This document shows positions 36,528 through 45,142 of a stretch of DNA of 64,000 nucleotides, in pieces. Below the pieces are notes generated by a model. That model made no database searches, was not told the DNA's origin, and was given only the letters and a program-made list of their open reading frames with translations. A program made the translations under genes and the position numbers. The stretch covers positions 2,294,001 through 2,358,000 of the forward strand of contig CP053688.1 in the NCBI GenBank assembly GCA_013200995.1. The letters run 5' to 3'. The stretch's first letter is position 1, and the number at the start of each line of letters is the position of its first letter. Source of the stretch: Arthrobacter citreus. GTDB lineage: Bacteria; Bacillota; Bacilli; Bacillales; Bacillaceae_G.

Positions 36528-37286
36528 CTATTCCCCTCTCTTTCCAGTAACAACTAGGAAAATTTCCTCAAGTGTTGGCTGTTTTTCCACGTATTCTACT
36601 TTTTTAGGCGGAAGAATTGCTTTTAATTCATCCATCGTACCTTCTACAAGAATTTTTCCTTCATGTAAAATGGCGATTCGGTCAGCTAGTTGTTCGGCTT
36701 CTTCCAAATATTGTGTAGTGAGAAACACAGTAATTCCCGCTTTTGCCATATCACGAATCACATCCCACAAAGCTAATCGTGCTTCCGGGTCAAGTCCAAC
36801 AGAAGGCTCATCAAGAAAAACAAGTTCCGGTGAGCCAAGTACTGTCATGGCTAAATCCAATCGTCTTTTCATACCGCCAGAATAAGTAGCAAGAGCTCGA
36901 TCACCAGCTTCAATTAAATCAAAACGGCGTAGACTTTCCTCCACAGCTTTTTTTCGATCAGGCAAGTGGCGGAGTTTTGCTACTAAGTCGAGATTTTCAC
37001 GCCCAGTCAAAATGTCATCTACTGCTACGTTTTGTCCGGTTAGACTGATTTTCTTACGAACTTGCCCTGGATTTGTTTGAATATTCAAACTACAAACTTC
37101 AATTTCCCCCTTATCCGCTTGTATTAATGTAGTTAAGATTTTAATAATAGTCGTTTTACCAGCACCATTGGAGCCCAGTAAAGCGAAAACACTGCCTCTT
37201 TTCACCTCAAAATCTACACCTTTTAGCACCTCTATATTTTTATAGGATTTTTTCAATCCTTTCACTGAAATTGCAGTATTACTCAT
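36528..37286 (-). CDS. ABC transporter ATP-binding protein, DrrA-like (252 aa)
   Basis: Nucleotide-binding subunit. The Walker A is GSNGAGKTT (about 37-45), the Q-loop is SLTGQNVAVDD, the signature is YSGGMKRRLDLA and the Walker B is LVFLDEPSVGLD. A switch-region TTQYLEEAEQLADR has Gln in place of the common His (TTHYMEEAE in many DrrA proteins), which is also seen in this subfamily. The ATG at 37286 has GGGAGGG eight bases upstream and is preferred to one two codons earlier. It is paired with the permease at 35761. Confidence 0.92.
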   Translation of the reverse strand: MSNTAISVKGLKKSYKNIEVLKGVDFEVKRGSVFALLGSNGAGKTTIIKILTTLIQADKGEIEVCSLNIQTNPGQVRKKISLTGQNVAVDDILTGRENLDLVAKLRHLPDRKKAVEESLRRFDLIEAGDRALATYSGGMKRRLDLAMTVLGSPELVFLDEPSVGLDPEARLALWDVIRDMAKAGITVFLTTQYLEEAEQLADRIAILHEGKILVEGTMDELKAILPPKKVEYVEKQPTLEEIFLVVTGKRGE

Positions 37287-37310
37287 AATCATTTCCCTCC
37301 CATATATAAA

Positions 37311-37350
37311 GCTGAAGGCGCGCGCTCTAAGCGTAAGTTGCGCCTGCAGC
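37311..37350. repeat. GC-rich stem-loop inside the PadR/ABC operon
   Basis: GCTG-AGGCGC on the left pairs with GCGCCT-CAGC on the right, with a smaller GCG...CGC possible in the loop. It is strikingly GC-rich against its surroundings, has no T-run and lies between the second DUF1048 gene and the ATPase gene. A transcript-stabilising or processing role is possible. Confidence 0.45.
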
Positions 37351-37419
37351 TGGATTTATCTATACAGACATACAAATATCACTTATGAAATACTTATTTG
37401 ATAAATGTAACTGATGATT

Positions 37420-37764
37420 TTATTTTTTCTTACCCAATCGATCTAGAATGCTTTTGTTCAAATTATTACGTAATTTATCATCCCATCTTTTCGCTTGATC
37501 AGTAAGTTCATTAGCGAATGCTGTAACGTCTTCACCTGTCACTTCTAATACGTCTTTGCTATCTGCTGCACCTGCTTCAAACAAATCAATAAGATCATAC
37601 TGAATTCTCAACATATCCATGCCACTTCCAGAAGCAAAACTCCACATATAGTTGCAGATTTTTTTATAGGCTTCTTGGTAATCGACTGGCAATGCTTCTA
37701 CTCGCGCCATCATTTCTTTGTATTCTTTTTTGTCATCAAGTATCTTTTTGAAAAAATTCACCAT
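37420..37764 (-). CDS. DUF1048-family protein (114 aa)
   Basis: Small helical protein of the DUF1048 family, which is almost always found next to PadR regulators. It carries the family's DYQEAYKKICNYMWSFASGS core and the DVLEVTGEDVTAFANEL segment. It is a paralogue of the next upstream gene, sharing the YKxxMxxVxxLPxDY and VTGEDV motifs. Its function is not established. Confidence 0.8.
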   Translation of the reverse strand: MVNFFKKILDDKKEYKEMMARVEALPVDYQEAYKKICNYMWSFASGSGMDMLRIQYDLIDLFEAGAADSKDVLEVTGEDVTAFANELTDQAKRWDDKLRNNLNKSILDRLGKKK

Positions 37765-37782
37765 TTTTTTAGCCCCCTACTT

Positions 37783-38160
37783 TTATTTTTTATTCGTCCA
37801 TATCTTTACTTGCTGTTCGACTCTACTCTCAATATCTTTTTCCAACTCTACTTTACCTCCGAAAAAGCCTGACGATTCTCCACCTAGTTTAGAGAGAGCC
37901 ATCAATTCGTCGGCAAATGCTGCTACGTCTTCACCGGTTACATCTAGCACATGCTTTCCTTCTGCTGAACTAGCCTCAAACAGTTCATACAAATTAATGA
38001 TTTCTTCACCAAATCCATAACCGAAATTCCACATGTACTTTTGAATCTTTTTGAACACAAATGCGTAATCTTTCGGTAGAGAATTTACCTTTTTCATAAA
38101 TGCTTTATATTCTTTTTTGCTTTCTATATCACCAATGATTAACTCAATAAATTTTTTCAT
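37783..38160 (-). CDS. DUF1048-family protein, second copy (125 aa)
   Basis: Paralogue of the protein encoded at 37420. Shared stretches are FKKIQKYMWNFGYG and HVLDVTGEDVAAFADEL. It starts one base after the PadR stop, behind GGGGGAACG, so the two are translationally coupled. Coupling to PadR suggests a role in modulating the regulator or the exporter, by context only. Confidence 0.8.
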   Translation of the reverse strand: MKKFIELIIGDIESKKEYKAFMKKVNSLPKDYAFVFKKIQKYMWNFGYGFGEEIINLYELFEASSAEGKHVLDVTGEDVAAFADELMALSKLGGESSGFFGGKVELEKDIESRVEQQVKIWTNKK

Positions 38161-38161
38161 A

Positions 38162-38485
38162 CTATCGTTCCCCCTTTAGTATATTGATTTTTGATGAAAC
38201 AAAATTCCATCTTTTCCAAAATTGTTGTAATTCCTCACGCCCTGCTTCGTTTAATGAATAAAACTTACGAGGCGGTCCCATTTCAGACCGTTTTTTCTCG
38301 ATATTTACCATCTCTTTCTTTTCCAACCGAATCAAAATGGTGTAGACTGTTCCTTCGACAACTTCAGTGAATCCTAAGTCATTAAGAAGACGAGTAATTT
38401 CGTAGCCGTAAGTATCACCGCGACTGATGATTTCAAGTACACAACCTTCCAATGAACCTTTAAGCATTTCTGTTAAATTTTCCAT
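38162..38485 (-). CDS. PadR-family transcriptional regulator (107 aa)
   Basis: Winged-helix repressor. It begins ENLTEMLKGSLEGCVLEIIS, the PadR hallmark, then YGYEITRLLNDLGF, the recognition region EGTVYTILIRLEKK and the wing PPRKFYSL. It lacks the long C-terminal dimerisation arm of big PadR proteins, as in the PadR-s2 group. The ATG at 38485 is eight bases after AGGAGG; a GTG three codons earlier overlaps that site. It heads the operon and likely represses it through the repeated motif upstream. Confidence 0.9.
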   Translation of the reverse strand: MENLTEMLKGSLEGCVLEIISRGDTYGYEITRLLNDLGFTEVVEGTVYTILIRLEKKEMVNIEKKRSEMGPPRKFYSLNEAGREELQQFWKRWNFVSSKINILKGER

Positions 38486-38593
38486 AGCGTACACCTCCTT
38501 TTTACTTTTGTGAAATAATTTTTAGGTCTATTAACTTAAACAGCAATTAGCTGAGCACAAAACACACTTCCCACTAATTAGTGATACAGATAT

Positions 38594-38842
38594 TCAGTAA
38601 TACTTAGTACCGGACAATAGAAAAACTAAATAGCCTATAGATCAATGCTTTTACTGTTCATTTTTATATGAACTCTTTTTCAGCTATCTAGTGCGACTGA
38701 TACTCCGTATTACTTAGTAATAGTATATAGTATTACTAAGTAGAAGAAATGTGAACCTTTTTTTAAAAAAAATTTAACTATTTAGTATTACTGGTATTCA
38801 GTATTGCTAAGTACAGGTACATTGTATCACCGAGTAGTAGGA
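38594..38842. promoter_or_regulatory. Cluster of repeated operator-like motifs upstream of padR
   Basis: At least six variants of GTATTACTAAGTA occur in both orientations: near 38597, 38707, 38729, 38784, 38799 and 38824. The pair at 38707-38742 faces head to head across a short TATATA-containing centre. They overlap the proposed operon promoter. I infer binding by the PadR product. Confidence 0.6.
38727..38755 (-). promoter_or_regulatory. Probable promoter of the padR operon
   Basis: Minus-strand TTCACA (38755-38750), 17 bases, then TACTAT (38732-38727). Both ends of the head-to-head operator pair cover the spacer and -10, which fits repression by occlusion. Confidence 0.55.
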
Positions 38843-39012
38843 TTGTAAAGTTGATCAAAAAAATTTTTAGTTAAGAACTAGATCAAAATAAAATTACTTA
38901 GACCACTGAATCTAACCGTGTTCTGGATTGATTCTAATGTATTATCTATATATACAAAATATACATTCCCTCTTTTTTAAACTTTTCTGTAGCGAACATT
39001 TTTTATTTTATT

Positions 39013-39041
39013 TTGACAGACTATGTTTATCATGCTATCAT
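39013..39041 (+). promoter_or_regulatory. Sigma-A promoter of metE
   Basis: TTGACA (39013-39018), 17 bases, TATCAT (39036-39041). The transcript would start about 25 bases before the SAM-I aptamer. Confidence 0.88.
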
Positions 39042-39074
39042 GACAATTAATTCAAAACATTATAAATTATTAAA

Positions 39075-39186
39075 CTCTTATTGAGAGTGGCGGAGGGACT
39101 GGCCCGATGATGCCCGGCAACCATTCAACGTTTTTTGTTGAAAAGGTGCTAATTCCTGCAAAGCAAATTGCTTTGGAAAATAAGAG
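39075..39186 (+). promoter_or_regulatory. SAM-I (S-box) riboswitch, first of a tandem pair upstream of metE
   Basis: CTCTTATTGAGAG opens the aptamer. GGAGGGACTGGCCCGATGA, GCCCGGCAACC, AAAGGTGCTAATTCCTGC and the closing TAAGAG follow in canonical order. P1 pairs CTCTTA with TAAGAG. The 3' side GAGAGG can instead pair with CCTCTC of the next hairpin, giving the expected antiterminator. Confidence 0.95.
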
Positions 39187-39206
39187 AGGATTCCATAAAT
39201 TTTGTA

Positions 39207-39239
39207 GCCCTCTCACTTTTAAAGTAGTGAGGGCTTTTG
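39207..39239 (+). terminator. Terminator controlled by the SAM-I riboswitch
   Basis: GCCCTCTCACT pairs with AGTGAGGGC, followed by a T-run. It lies 20 bases after the SAM aptamer and upstream of the cobalamin riboswitch, so premature termination happens before the second aptamer is made. Confidence 0.9.
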
Positions 39240-39298
39240 TCGTTTTGAAGGTTTGTTAGAAATGATCATCTTTAATTTTCTTAATAATAATTTCATAA

Positions 39299-39520
39299 AA
39301 ATGCAAAAGGTGCTGTTAAGAATTATTTACACAGCTTAAAAGGGAAGTCGGTTAGAATCCGACACGGTCCCGCCACTGTATTGGGGAGCAACTTATCATT
39401 CAACCACTGTTTCATTCTCTGAAATGGGAAGGGATAAGAAGCGTTTGATCCTAAGTCAGGAGACCTGCCTATTGTATGCGCTTGTACCTACGGATGTATA
39501 GGGGGGAGTGAGGAATACGT
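39299..39520 (+). promoter_or_regulatory. Cobalamin (AdoCbl) riboswitch, second of the tandem pair
   Basis: AAAAGGTGCTGTT, then TTAAAAGGGAAGTCGG, GAATCCGACACGGTCCCGCC and ACTGT, and the B12 box AAGTCAGGAGACCTGCCT (39453-39470) occur in consensus order. The 3' boundary is approximate. It should sense adenosylcobalamin and shut off the B12-independent enzyme when B12 is present. Confidence 0.93.
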
Positions 39521-39566
39521 GATTTGGGATCAGCAATGTCTCAACTCTAGTTAGTTATGCGTATGA

Positions 39567-39601
39567 GTCTCTCTTTTCTATTTGAAAAGGGAGACTTTTT
39601 T
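39567..39601 (+). terminator. Terminator controlled by the cobalamin riboswitch
   Basis: GTCTCTCTTTTC pairs with GAAAAGGGAGAC around five bases, followed by six Ts, ending 45 bases before the metE start codon. Confidence 0.9.
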
Positions 39602-39646
39602 GTTGGGAAGAAAATACAAAAGCAAACATATAAGGAGTGTATTAGA

Positions 39647-41944
39647 ATGGTAAACAGTGTAAAAAGTTCAAATATAGGTTATCCAAGAATTGGTGAAAAG
39701 CGTGAATGGAAAAAAGCACTTGAACAATTTTGGGCAGGTAAACTAGAAAAAGAAGATTTTTTAAAGCAAATTGAAGCGATTCGTTTGCAGCATCTTCAAA
39801 AGCAAAAAAATCAAGGTATTGATTTAATTCCAGTAGGAGATTTTAGCTTGTATGACCATGTTCTCGACACAGCTGTTATGTTCGGTCTCGTACCTAAGCG
39901 CTTTGAATATGCAGGAGGAAAAGTATCACTTGAAACTTATTTTGAAATAGCACGCGGTTCAAAAAGTGCAGTTGCATCTGAAATGACAAAATGGTTTAAC
40001 ACAAACTATCACTATATTGTTCCAGAATTGGGAGAAGTAGCACCTACTCTTGTCGATAACCGTCCACTACAATTTTATAAAGAGGCTAAACAAAAGCTTG
40101 GTATTGAAGGGAAACCAGTTATCTTGGGGCCAGTAACATTTGTAAAACTGTCTAAAGGATATAAAGAAACTGAGTTTAAAAAGATTGTAAATCAATTTGT
40201 ACCACTTTATGCCGATCTATTACGAGAATTACAAACAGAAGGTGTTGAGTGGGTTCAAATAGATGAACCAATCTTATCTACATCTATTTCAAAAGAAGAA
40301 TTTGCATTATTTAACGATATATATGAAGCATTGCATGAAGCTGCACCTAATGTGAAAGTGATTCTTCAAACTTATTTTGAGAGCGTTGATTTCTACGAAG
40401 AAGTAGTTTCACTCCCTGTTCAAGGAATTGGTCTTGATTTTATTTATGATAACGGTCGTAACCTTGCTGCAATTAAAAAATACGGTTTCCCAAAAGATAA
40501 AGTACTTGCTGCTGGTGTGATTGACGGACGTAACATATGGCGTGCAAATCTTGAGCATAAATATGCCCTTCTTGAAGAAATCACTGAGTTCGTTTCAAAG
40601 GATCAGCTTATTGTCCAACCTTCATCAAGCTTATTGCATTCTCCTGTAACAGCGAATAATGAAAGTACAATTGATGATGTGCTAAAGGATGCGCTATCTT
40701 TTGCTGATGAAAAACTAAATGAAATTTTTGTATTAGCAAAGGGTTTACAAGATGGGAAAACTTCGATTCAAACAGAAATTGAAGCAAGTACAAATGCAAT
40801 TCGAGCATTAAATGAATCATCCGTTCGAAACAATAAACAAGTTCAGAAAGCCATTCAAAACTTGCATACGTATAGTGTGGAGCGTGAAGAATCCTATAAA
40901 GTTCGTCAAGCCATTCAAGAAAAGTCTTTTCAATTACCGCTTCTACCAACTACAACAATTGGTAGTTTCCCTCAAACACAAGAAGTAAGAGGTCAGCGTT
41001 CAAAATGGCGTAAAGGTGAATTAACGAATGCGCAATATGAAGAGTTTATTTATGCAGAAATCAAAAGATGGATTGCGATTCAAGAAGAACTTGGCTTAGA
41101 TGTGTTTGTACATGGTGAATTTGAACGAACTGATATGGTTGAATATTTTGGAGAAAAATTAGCTGGTTTCCAATTCACAAAATTTGGTTGGGTACAGTCA
41201 TACGGCTCTCGTTGCGTGAAACCCCCACTTATTTATGGAGATGTATCTTATCTAGAACCAATGACAGTTAAAGAATCCGTGTATGCCCAATCATTAACAA
41301 CTAAGCCTGTTAAAGGCATGTTAACAGGTCCAATAACAATTTTAAACTGGTCATTTGTACGAGATGATATTTCACGTTACGATGTTGCAAATCAAATTGC
41401 ACTTGCACTTAGAACAGAAGTTGAAACGCTCGAGAAAAACGGAATTCGTATGATTCAAGTCGATGAACCAGCAATTCGTGAAGGGCTACCATTAAAACGC
41501 GAAAACTGGGAAAGCTATCTGAATGTTGCTGTTTATGCATTTAAACTCGCAACAGCATCTGTACAAAACGATACACAAATTCATACTCATATGTGCTACT
41601 CAAACTTTGAAGATATTATCGATGCAATTAATGCGCTCGATGCTGACGTTATTTCGATTGAAACATCAAGAAGTCACGGTGAGTTAATTTTTGCTTTTGA
41701 AGAAAATACATACGAGAAAGGGATTGGCCTTGGCGTATATGATATTCATAGTCCTCGTGTCCCAAAGGTTGAAGAACTCACAAGAAATATTGATCGTGCC
41801 CTTCAAGTAATCAATCCGAAGCTGTTCTGGATTAATCCTGATTGCGGTTTGAAAACGCGAGGTACTGATGAAACGATTGCTGCATTAAAGGTAATGGTTG
41901 AAGCAGCTGAGCAAGCGAGAGAAAAGTTGTTGGTGAAAGAGTAA
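39647..41944 (+). CDS. metE: 5-methyltetrahydropteroyltriglutamate-homocysteine methyltransferase, B12-independent methionine synthase (765 aa)
   Basis: Cytosolic enzyme of the last step of methionine synthesis, moving the methyl group from methyl-tetrahydrofolate polyglutamate to homocysteine. It begins with the family's [20 protein letters not shown]. The catalytic C-terminal barrel shows [25 protein letters not shown] and the zinc ligands in [10 protein letters not shown] and [11 protein letters not shown]. Length is typical (about 760). The ATG at 39647 is chosen because of AAGGAGTG just upstream; an in-frame ATG at 39557 lies within the riboswitch terminator. It is regulated by tandem SAM-I and cobalamin riboswitches. 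The gene stands alone. Confidence 0.97.
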   Translation: MVNSVKSSNIGYPRIGEKREWKKALEQFWAGKLEKEDFLKQIEAIRLQHLQKQKNQGIDLIPVGDFSLYDHVLDTAVMFGLVPKRFEYAGGKVSLETYFEIARGSKSAVASEMTKWFNTNYHYIVPELGEVAPTLVDNRPLQFYKEAKQKLGIEGKPVILGPVTFVKLSKGYKETEFKKIVNQFVPLYADLLRELQTEGVEWVQIDEPILSTSISKEEFALFNDIYEALHEAAPNVKVILQTYFESVDFYEEVVSLPVQGIGLDFIYDNGRNLAAIKKYGFPKDKVLAAGVIDGRNIWRANLEHKYALLEEITEFVSKDQLIVQPSSSLLHSPVTANNESTIDDVLKDALSFADEKLNEIFVLAKGLQDGKTSIQTEIEASTNAIRALNESSVRNNKQVQKAIQNLHTYSVEREESYKVRQAIQEKSFQLPLLPTTTIGSFPQTQEVRGQRSKWRKGELTNAQYEEFIYAEIKRWIAIQEELGLDVFVHGEFERTDMVEYFGEKLAGFQFTKFGWVQSYGSRCVKPPLIYGDVSYLEPMTVKESVYAQSLTTKPVKGMLTGPITILNWSFVRDDISRYDVANQIALALRTEVETLEKNGIRMIQVDEPAIREGLPLKRENWESYLNVAVYAFKLATASVQNDTQIHTHMCYSNFEDIIDAINALDADVISIETSRSHGELIFAFEENTYEKGIGLGVYDIHSPRVPKVEELTRNIDRALQVINPKLFWINPDCGLKTRGTDETIAALKVMVEAAEQAREKLLVKE

Positions 41945-42005
41945 TTAGATCATATATTAAGTGTTCAACGGATTTTTTAAGAGCTATAATTTATAAATAA
42001 AATAA

Positions 42006-42036
42006 GAAAACCACTGAAATGTTTTCAGTGGTTTTC
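42006..42036. terminator. Bidirectional terminator between metE and the VTT gene
   Basis: AAAACCACTGAAA and TTTCAGTGGTTTT form a near-perfect stem with a tiny loop between the convergent genes, usable in both directions. Confidence 0.9.
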
Positions 42037-42041
42037 TACTA

Positions 42042-42650
42042 TTATAAGTGCATTTTCTCTCGCTGCATCGTAAATTTCTTTTCAACCTTTTTACCAACAA
42101 ACCATAATAAAAATATAGCTACCAAAACTAGAATTGACTCAAGAGGTTCTTTGAAGAAATCATCTAAATCCTGGCCAACAAAACTAATGAGCAACAATGC
42201 AACAAGTTTCCCCATTGCGAATCCAAATATATAGATACGAGGTCTGATTTTAGACATCGATGCAAAAATATTCGTTATGAAAGATGGGCAAAACGGGATG
42301 CAAAACCAGAGAAACACTGGACCAAATCCACTGTTATTTAACCAGCTCATACCAGAGTTCCCTTTCTTTTTCTTTTGAATAAAACGCTCTAGCCATTTTG
42401 CGCCAGTCATTTTTAATAAGAAGTACATACCAGTAGTGCCTAAAACACTACCAACATAGGTTGCTAAAAATCCTGTCCAAAATCCGAACGCGTTGACGTT
42501 TGCAGCGCATATTGCCCCAAGTGGAATAATTCCCAAAAAAGAATCCGCAAATGGAATCAAAAACGCGATCAGAACACCTAAGTTTTTATGAACAGTTACG
42601 AAATGTTGTAATTGTTGAAATGATATCCACTGATAAATTTGAAGTTGCAT
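42042..42650 (-). CDS. TVP38/TMEM64 (VTT-domain) membrane protein (202 aa)
   Basis: Integral membrane protein of the DedA-related VTT superfamily, with about five hydrophobic segments. The segments around FLIPFADSFLGIIPLGAICAA, FLATYVGSVLGTTGMYFLL and FWFCIPFCPSFITNIFASMS match the re-entrant-loop signature of the family. A basic C-terminus (KKVEKKF) is expected inside the cell. Family members are linked to lipid scrambling or undecaprenyl-phosphate recycling, but the role here is unknown. The start is ATG behind AGGAGAACC. Confidence 0.82.
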   Translation of the reverse strand: MQLQIYQWISFQQLQHFVTVHKNLGVLIAFLIPFADSFLGIIPLGAICAANVNAFGFWTGFLATYVGSVLGTTGMYFLLKMTGAKWLERFIQKKKKGNSGMSWLNNSGFGPVFLWFCIPFCPSFITNIFASMSKIRPRIYIFGFAMGKLVALLLISFVGQDLDDFFKEPLESILVLVAIFLLWFVGKKVEKKFTMQREKMHL

Positions 42651-43120
42651 TTAGGTTCTCCTTTCACGTTTAATTGTAAAATCATAAATCGTTTCTATTC
42701 ATTCAAGTCGTCATATCAAATAGAATGATATTTCCCCATTTTCTATTTTTAAAATCATCTCCATTATTTTCTTGAACACAATAAAATTCCATTTAAGTTA
42801 AATGTAAATGGAATAGCAATTTATTATCGACCATATATTCCCAACTCATTATTTGGGCAACATGGCCATCTTTTAATTACCTTTTAATTACTTTAAAATT
42901 TTATAATGTTATCCGTTTCTGTTCAATAATCAATTTCCAACAATATGTTGGTTAGTATACAAAAACTTATAGATCTGTCGTATAAACCAAAAATGAGTTC
43001 AATCAAAAAATGGCTGAACAAACCATAAACGATATAGAGTTTAATATTGGAGACCAATTAATGGCTAGAATGATATTGTTGACCCTTTAATCCGCTCAAC
43101 TAGATTTCCAAAAAATAATT
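42651..43120. other. Intergenic region upstream of the VTT gene
   Basis: No gene was seen. A perfect stem ATTCCATTTA / TAAATGGAAT (42786-42814) lies 136 bases before the VTT start and may be an operator or an old terminator. Confidence 0.4.
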
Positions 43121-43154
43121 AAAAGGAGTAGACTCTAAGCCACTCCTTTTTTTT
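43121..43154. terminator. Terminator of the UDP-glucose dehydrogenase gene
   Basis: AAAAGGAGT and ACTCCTTTT arms around a 12-base loop, with T-rich tails on both strands. Confidence 0.7.
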
Positions 43155-43221
43155 AGTTTGTCGTCTGTACCCAGGACTATATGTGTTTACTAGACACTTG
43201 TGAACTATAGTGATCATTCAT

Positions 43222-44568
43222 TTAATTATTCAATACTTGTTTGAAATCGTTTATAAAATCATATTTAAATGACGAAATTTTCTGTCTCCCAATCGAATCA
43301 TAAATGATGTTAGCTTTCTTAGCACTATTAAGATCATAGCAGTTTCTTCCATCAAGAATAATTGGATTTCGCATTAATTTCATATAGTTTAACAAGTCAA
43401 ATTTTTTCACTTCATCCCACTCAGTAAAGATAAAACAAATATCTGCTCCTCTAATCGTTTCTTCAATTGTACTGTAATAATTTATGTGTTCAGGATGTGT
43501 TTTTTGAAAATTTTCAACTCCAACAGGATCCCAAGCTCTTACTTTAGCTCCTTCTTCGATCATAATCGGAATATTCATTAGCGATGGAGACTCTCTTAAA
43601 TCATCTGTATTAGGTTTAAATGTAAGCCCAAGTACCGCAACTTCTAATCCTTTTAAGCTATCAAAATATTTTCTTGATTTCTTTAGTAATATTAGTTTTT
43701 GATTTTCGTTTACATCTATAGCAGCTTTAACAGTTTTCAACTCATATTTATATGAATTAGCTTGCTCGTATAGTGCTTTTGTATCTTTTGGAAAACAGGA
43801 TCCACCGTACCCTATTCCAGCGCTTAAGAACTTATTACCTATACGACTGTCCAAGCCCATCCCATAAGCAACTTCATCAATATTTGCTCCTGTGAATTCA
43901 CAAAGATTTGCTATTTCATTAATATATGAAACTTTTAAAGCCAAAAAATTATTTGAAGCATATTTAATCATCTCAGCACTTTTGCGATTGGTAACGATGA
44001 TGGCAGAATCAAAATCGATATATACATCCCTTAAGATATCTTCTACAACTTTCTCTTCTACGCCAATAACGATTCTAGCAGGATTTAATGTATCAAGAAC
44101 GGCTGTACCTTGAGACAAAAACTCTGGATTTGAAGCAATTCTTATCGCGACATTATTCTTTTTATTAGATTTTATTAATTCCTCAATCAGATCATTTGTT
44201 CCAACAGGTACAGTTGATTTAATTACCACTATACAGTCTTTTTCAACAAACATAGCAATCTGGATAACCGCTTCGTAAATGTAATTTAAATTGACAGAAC
44301 CATCTAGATTTTCCGGAGTTCCTACTCCAATAAATATAACATCCGCATCTTTAAAAGCTTGTTTATGATTTGTTGTAAAGCATAACCTCTTCATATTCTT
44401 TCGCATTAAATCTTCTAAATAAGGTTCATAAAAAGGAGACACTCCTGACTTCAATAAGGCTACTTTTCGATCATCCGTATCGATACAAGAAACTGTATGT
44501 CCTTTTTCTGCTAGACAAACCCCCGTTACCAAGCCAACGTATCCAGTTCCGACAACGGCAATTTCCAT
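43222..44568 (-). CDS. ugd: UDP-glucose 6-dehydrogenase (448 aa)
   Basis: Oxidises UDP-glucose to UDP-glucuronate, the precursor of uronic-acid cell-surface polymers. The N-terminal NAD domain starts VVGTGYVGLVTGVCLAEKGH. The catalytic Cys is in GIGYGGSCFPKDTKAL (near 265-280). The C-terminal UDP-binding domain has GLTFKPNTDDLRESPSL. The length is usual for the TuaD/Ugd family. It is on the same strand as the glycan genes upstream, 192 bases after the LAB_N gene, so it may have its own promoter. It likely supplies UDP-glucuronate to the adjacent epimerase. Confidence 0.93.
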   Translation of the reverse strand: MEIAVVGTGYVGLVTGVCLAEKGHTVSCIDTDDRKVALLKSGVSPFYEPYLEDLMRKNMKRLCFTTNHKQAFKDADVIFIGVGTPENLDGSVNLNYIYEAVIQIAMFVEKDCIVVIKSTVPVGTNDLIEELIKSNKKNNVAIRIASNPEFLSQGTAVLDTLNPARIVIGVEEKVVEDILRDVYIDFDSAIIVTNRKSAEMIKYASNNFLALKVSYINEIANLCEFTGANIDEVAYGMGLDSRIGNKFLSAGIGYGGSCFPKDTKALYEQANSYKYELKTVKAAIDVNENQKLILLKKSRKYFDSLKGLEVAVLGLTFKPNTDDLRESPSLMNIPIMIEEGAKVRAWDPVGVENFQKTHPEHINYYSTIEETIRGADICFIFTEWDEVKKFDLLNYMKLMRNPIILDGRNCYDLNSAKKANIIYDSIGRQKISSFKYDFINDFKQVLNN

Positions 44569-44760
44569 GTATTATTCACCCTTATCTTTTAAAATAATGA
44601 TCTAAATAACCTTCTAGTTATGAATACAGAACTAATAATCTTATTCAGATTTTCACAAAAAGTATTTATACTCCAAAGCACATTTCATCTATAAAAAGAT
44701 GTTCTCATTGTAATGATAAAAATAATAAAGATTGCTCTCGTTACCTAATCGAAGAATTTT

Positions 44761-45069
44761 TTAACCACTTAGAGTTGATGTCTTATTCTCTTCATTCTTT
44801 TTATTATTCCCACGATAGATCATTACATTTCGTATATATACAAATACACTAGGGAGTTGACCGAGAATAAATACAGGGTCTTTACGATAAATAGCATAAA
44901 TCGAAAGAATTATTGATCCTAGAATACTGTAGACCCAAAATGAAAAAGGAATTATCGTCTTTTTAGCCTTTTCACTAGCTAACCATTGAGTTAAAAATCG
45001 TAAGGAAAATAAGGCCTGACCAATAAATCCAAAAGTAATCCAAAGTAAATCTCTAGTGGATATAGTCAT
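44761..45069 (-). CDS. LAB_N (lipid-A-disaccharide-synthase N-terminal) domain membrane protein (102 aa)
   Basis: Small membrane protein with three hydrophobic segments. The family's GFIGQALFSLRFLTQWLASE, IPFSFWVYSILGSIIL and RKDPVFILGQLPSVFVYIRN are all present. In Gram-negatives this domain precedes LpxB or stands beside ArnC-type glycosyltransferases. Here, in an organism without lipid A, it stands alone next to a GT2 gene. It may help a polyprenyl-phosphate sugar cross or dock at the membrane; that is inference. Confidence 0.85.
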   Translation of the reverse strand: MTISTRDLLWITFGFIGQALFSLRFLTQWLASEKAKKTIIPFSFWVYSILGSIILSIYAIYRKDPVFILGQLPSVFVYIRNVMIYRGNNKKNEENKTSTLSG

Positions 45070-45142
45070 TTGATGAAACCCTCTCCTATCTTTTTCTTTT
45101 ATCTGCCTTCATTAAAATGTAAAGATGGATCAGATAACAATG

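Noticed and set aside
36244..36885. A 213-codon plus-strand frame across the ABC genes
   Set aside because: Antisense to the well-supported permease and ATPase genes and full of unlikely Cys/His/Ser runs.
39557..39646. A 30-codon N-terminal extension of metE
   Set aside because: The extension would be translated from the cobalamin terminator and does not look like MetE; the ATG at 39647 has the ribosome site and family start.
40608..40949. A long minus-strand frame inside metE (113 codons)
   Set aside because: Antisense shadow of a strongly conserved coding region, with no ribosome site and no family resemblance.
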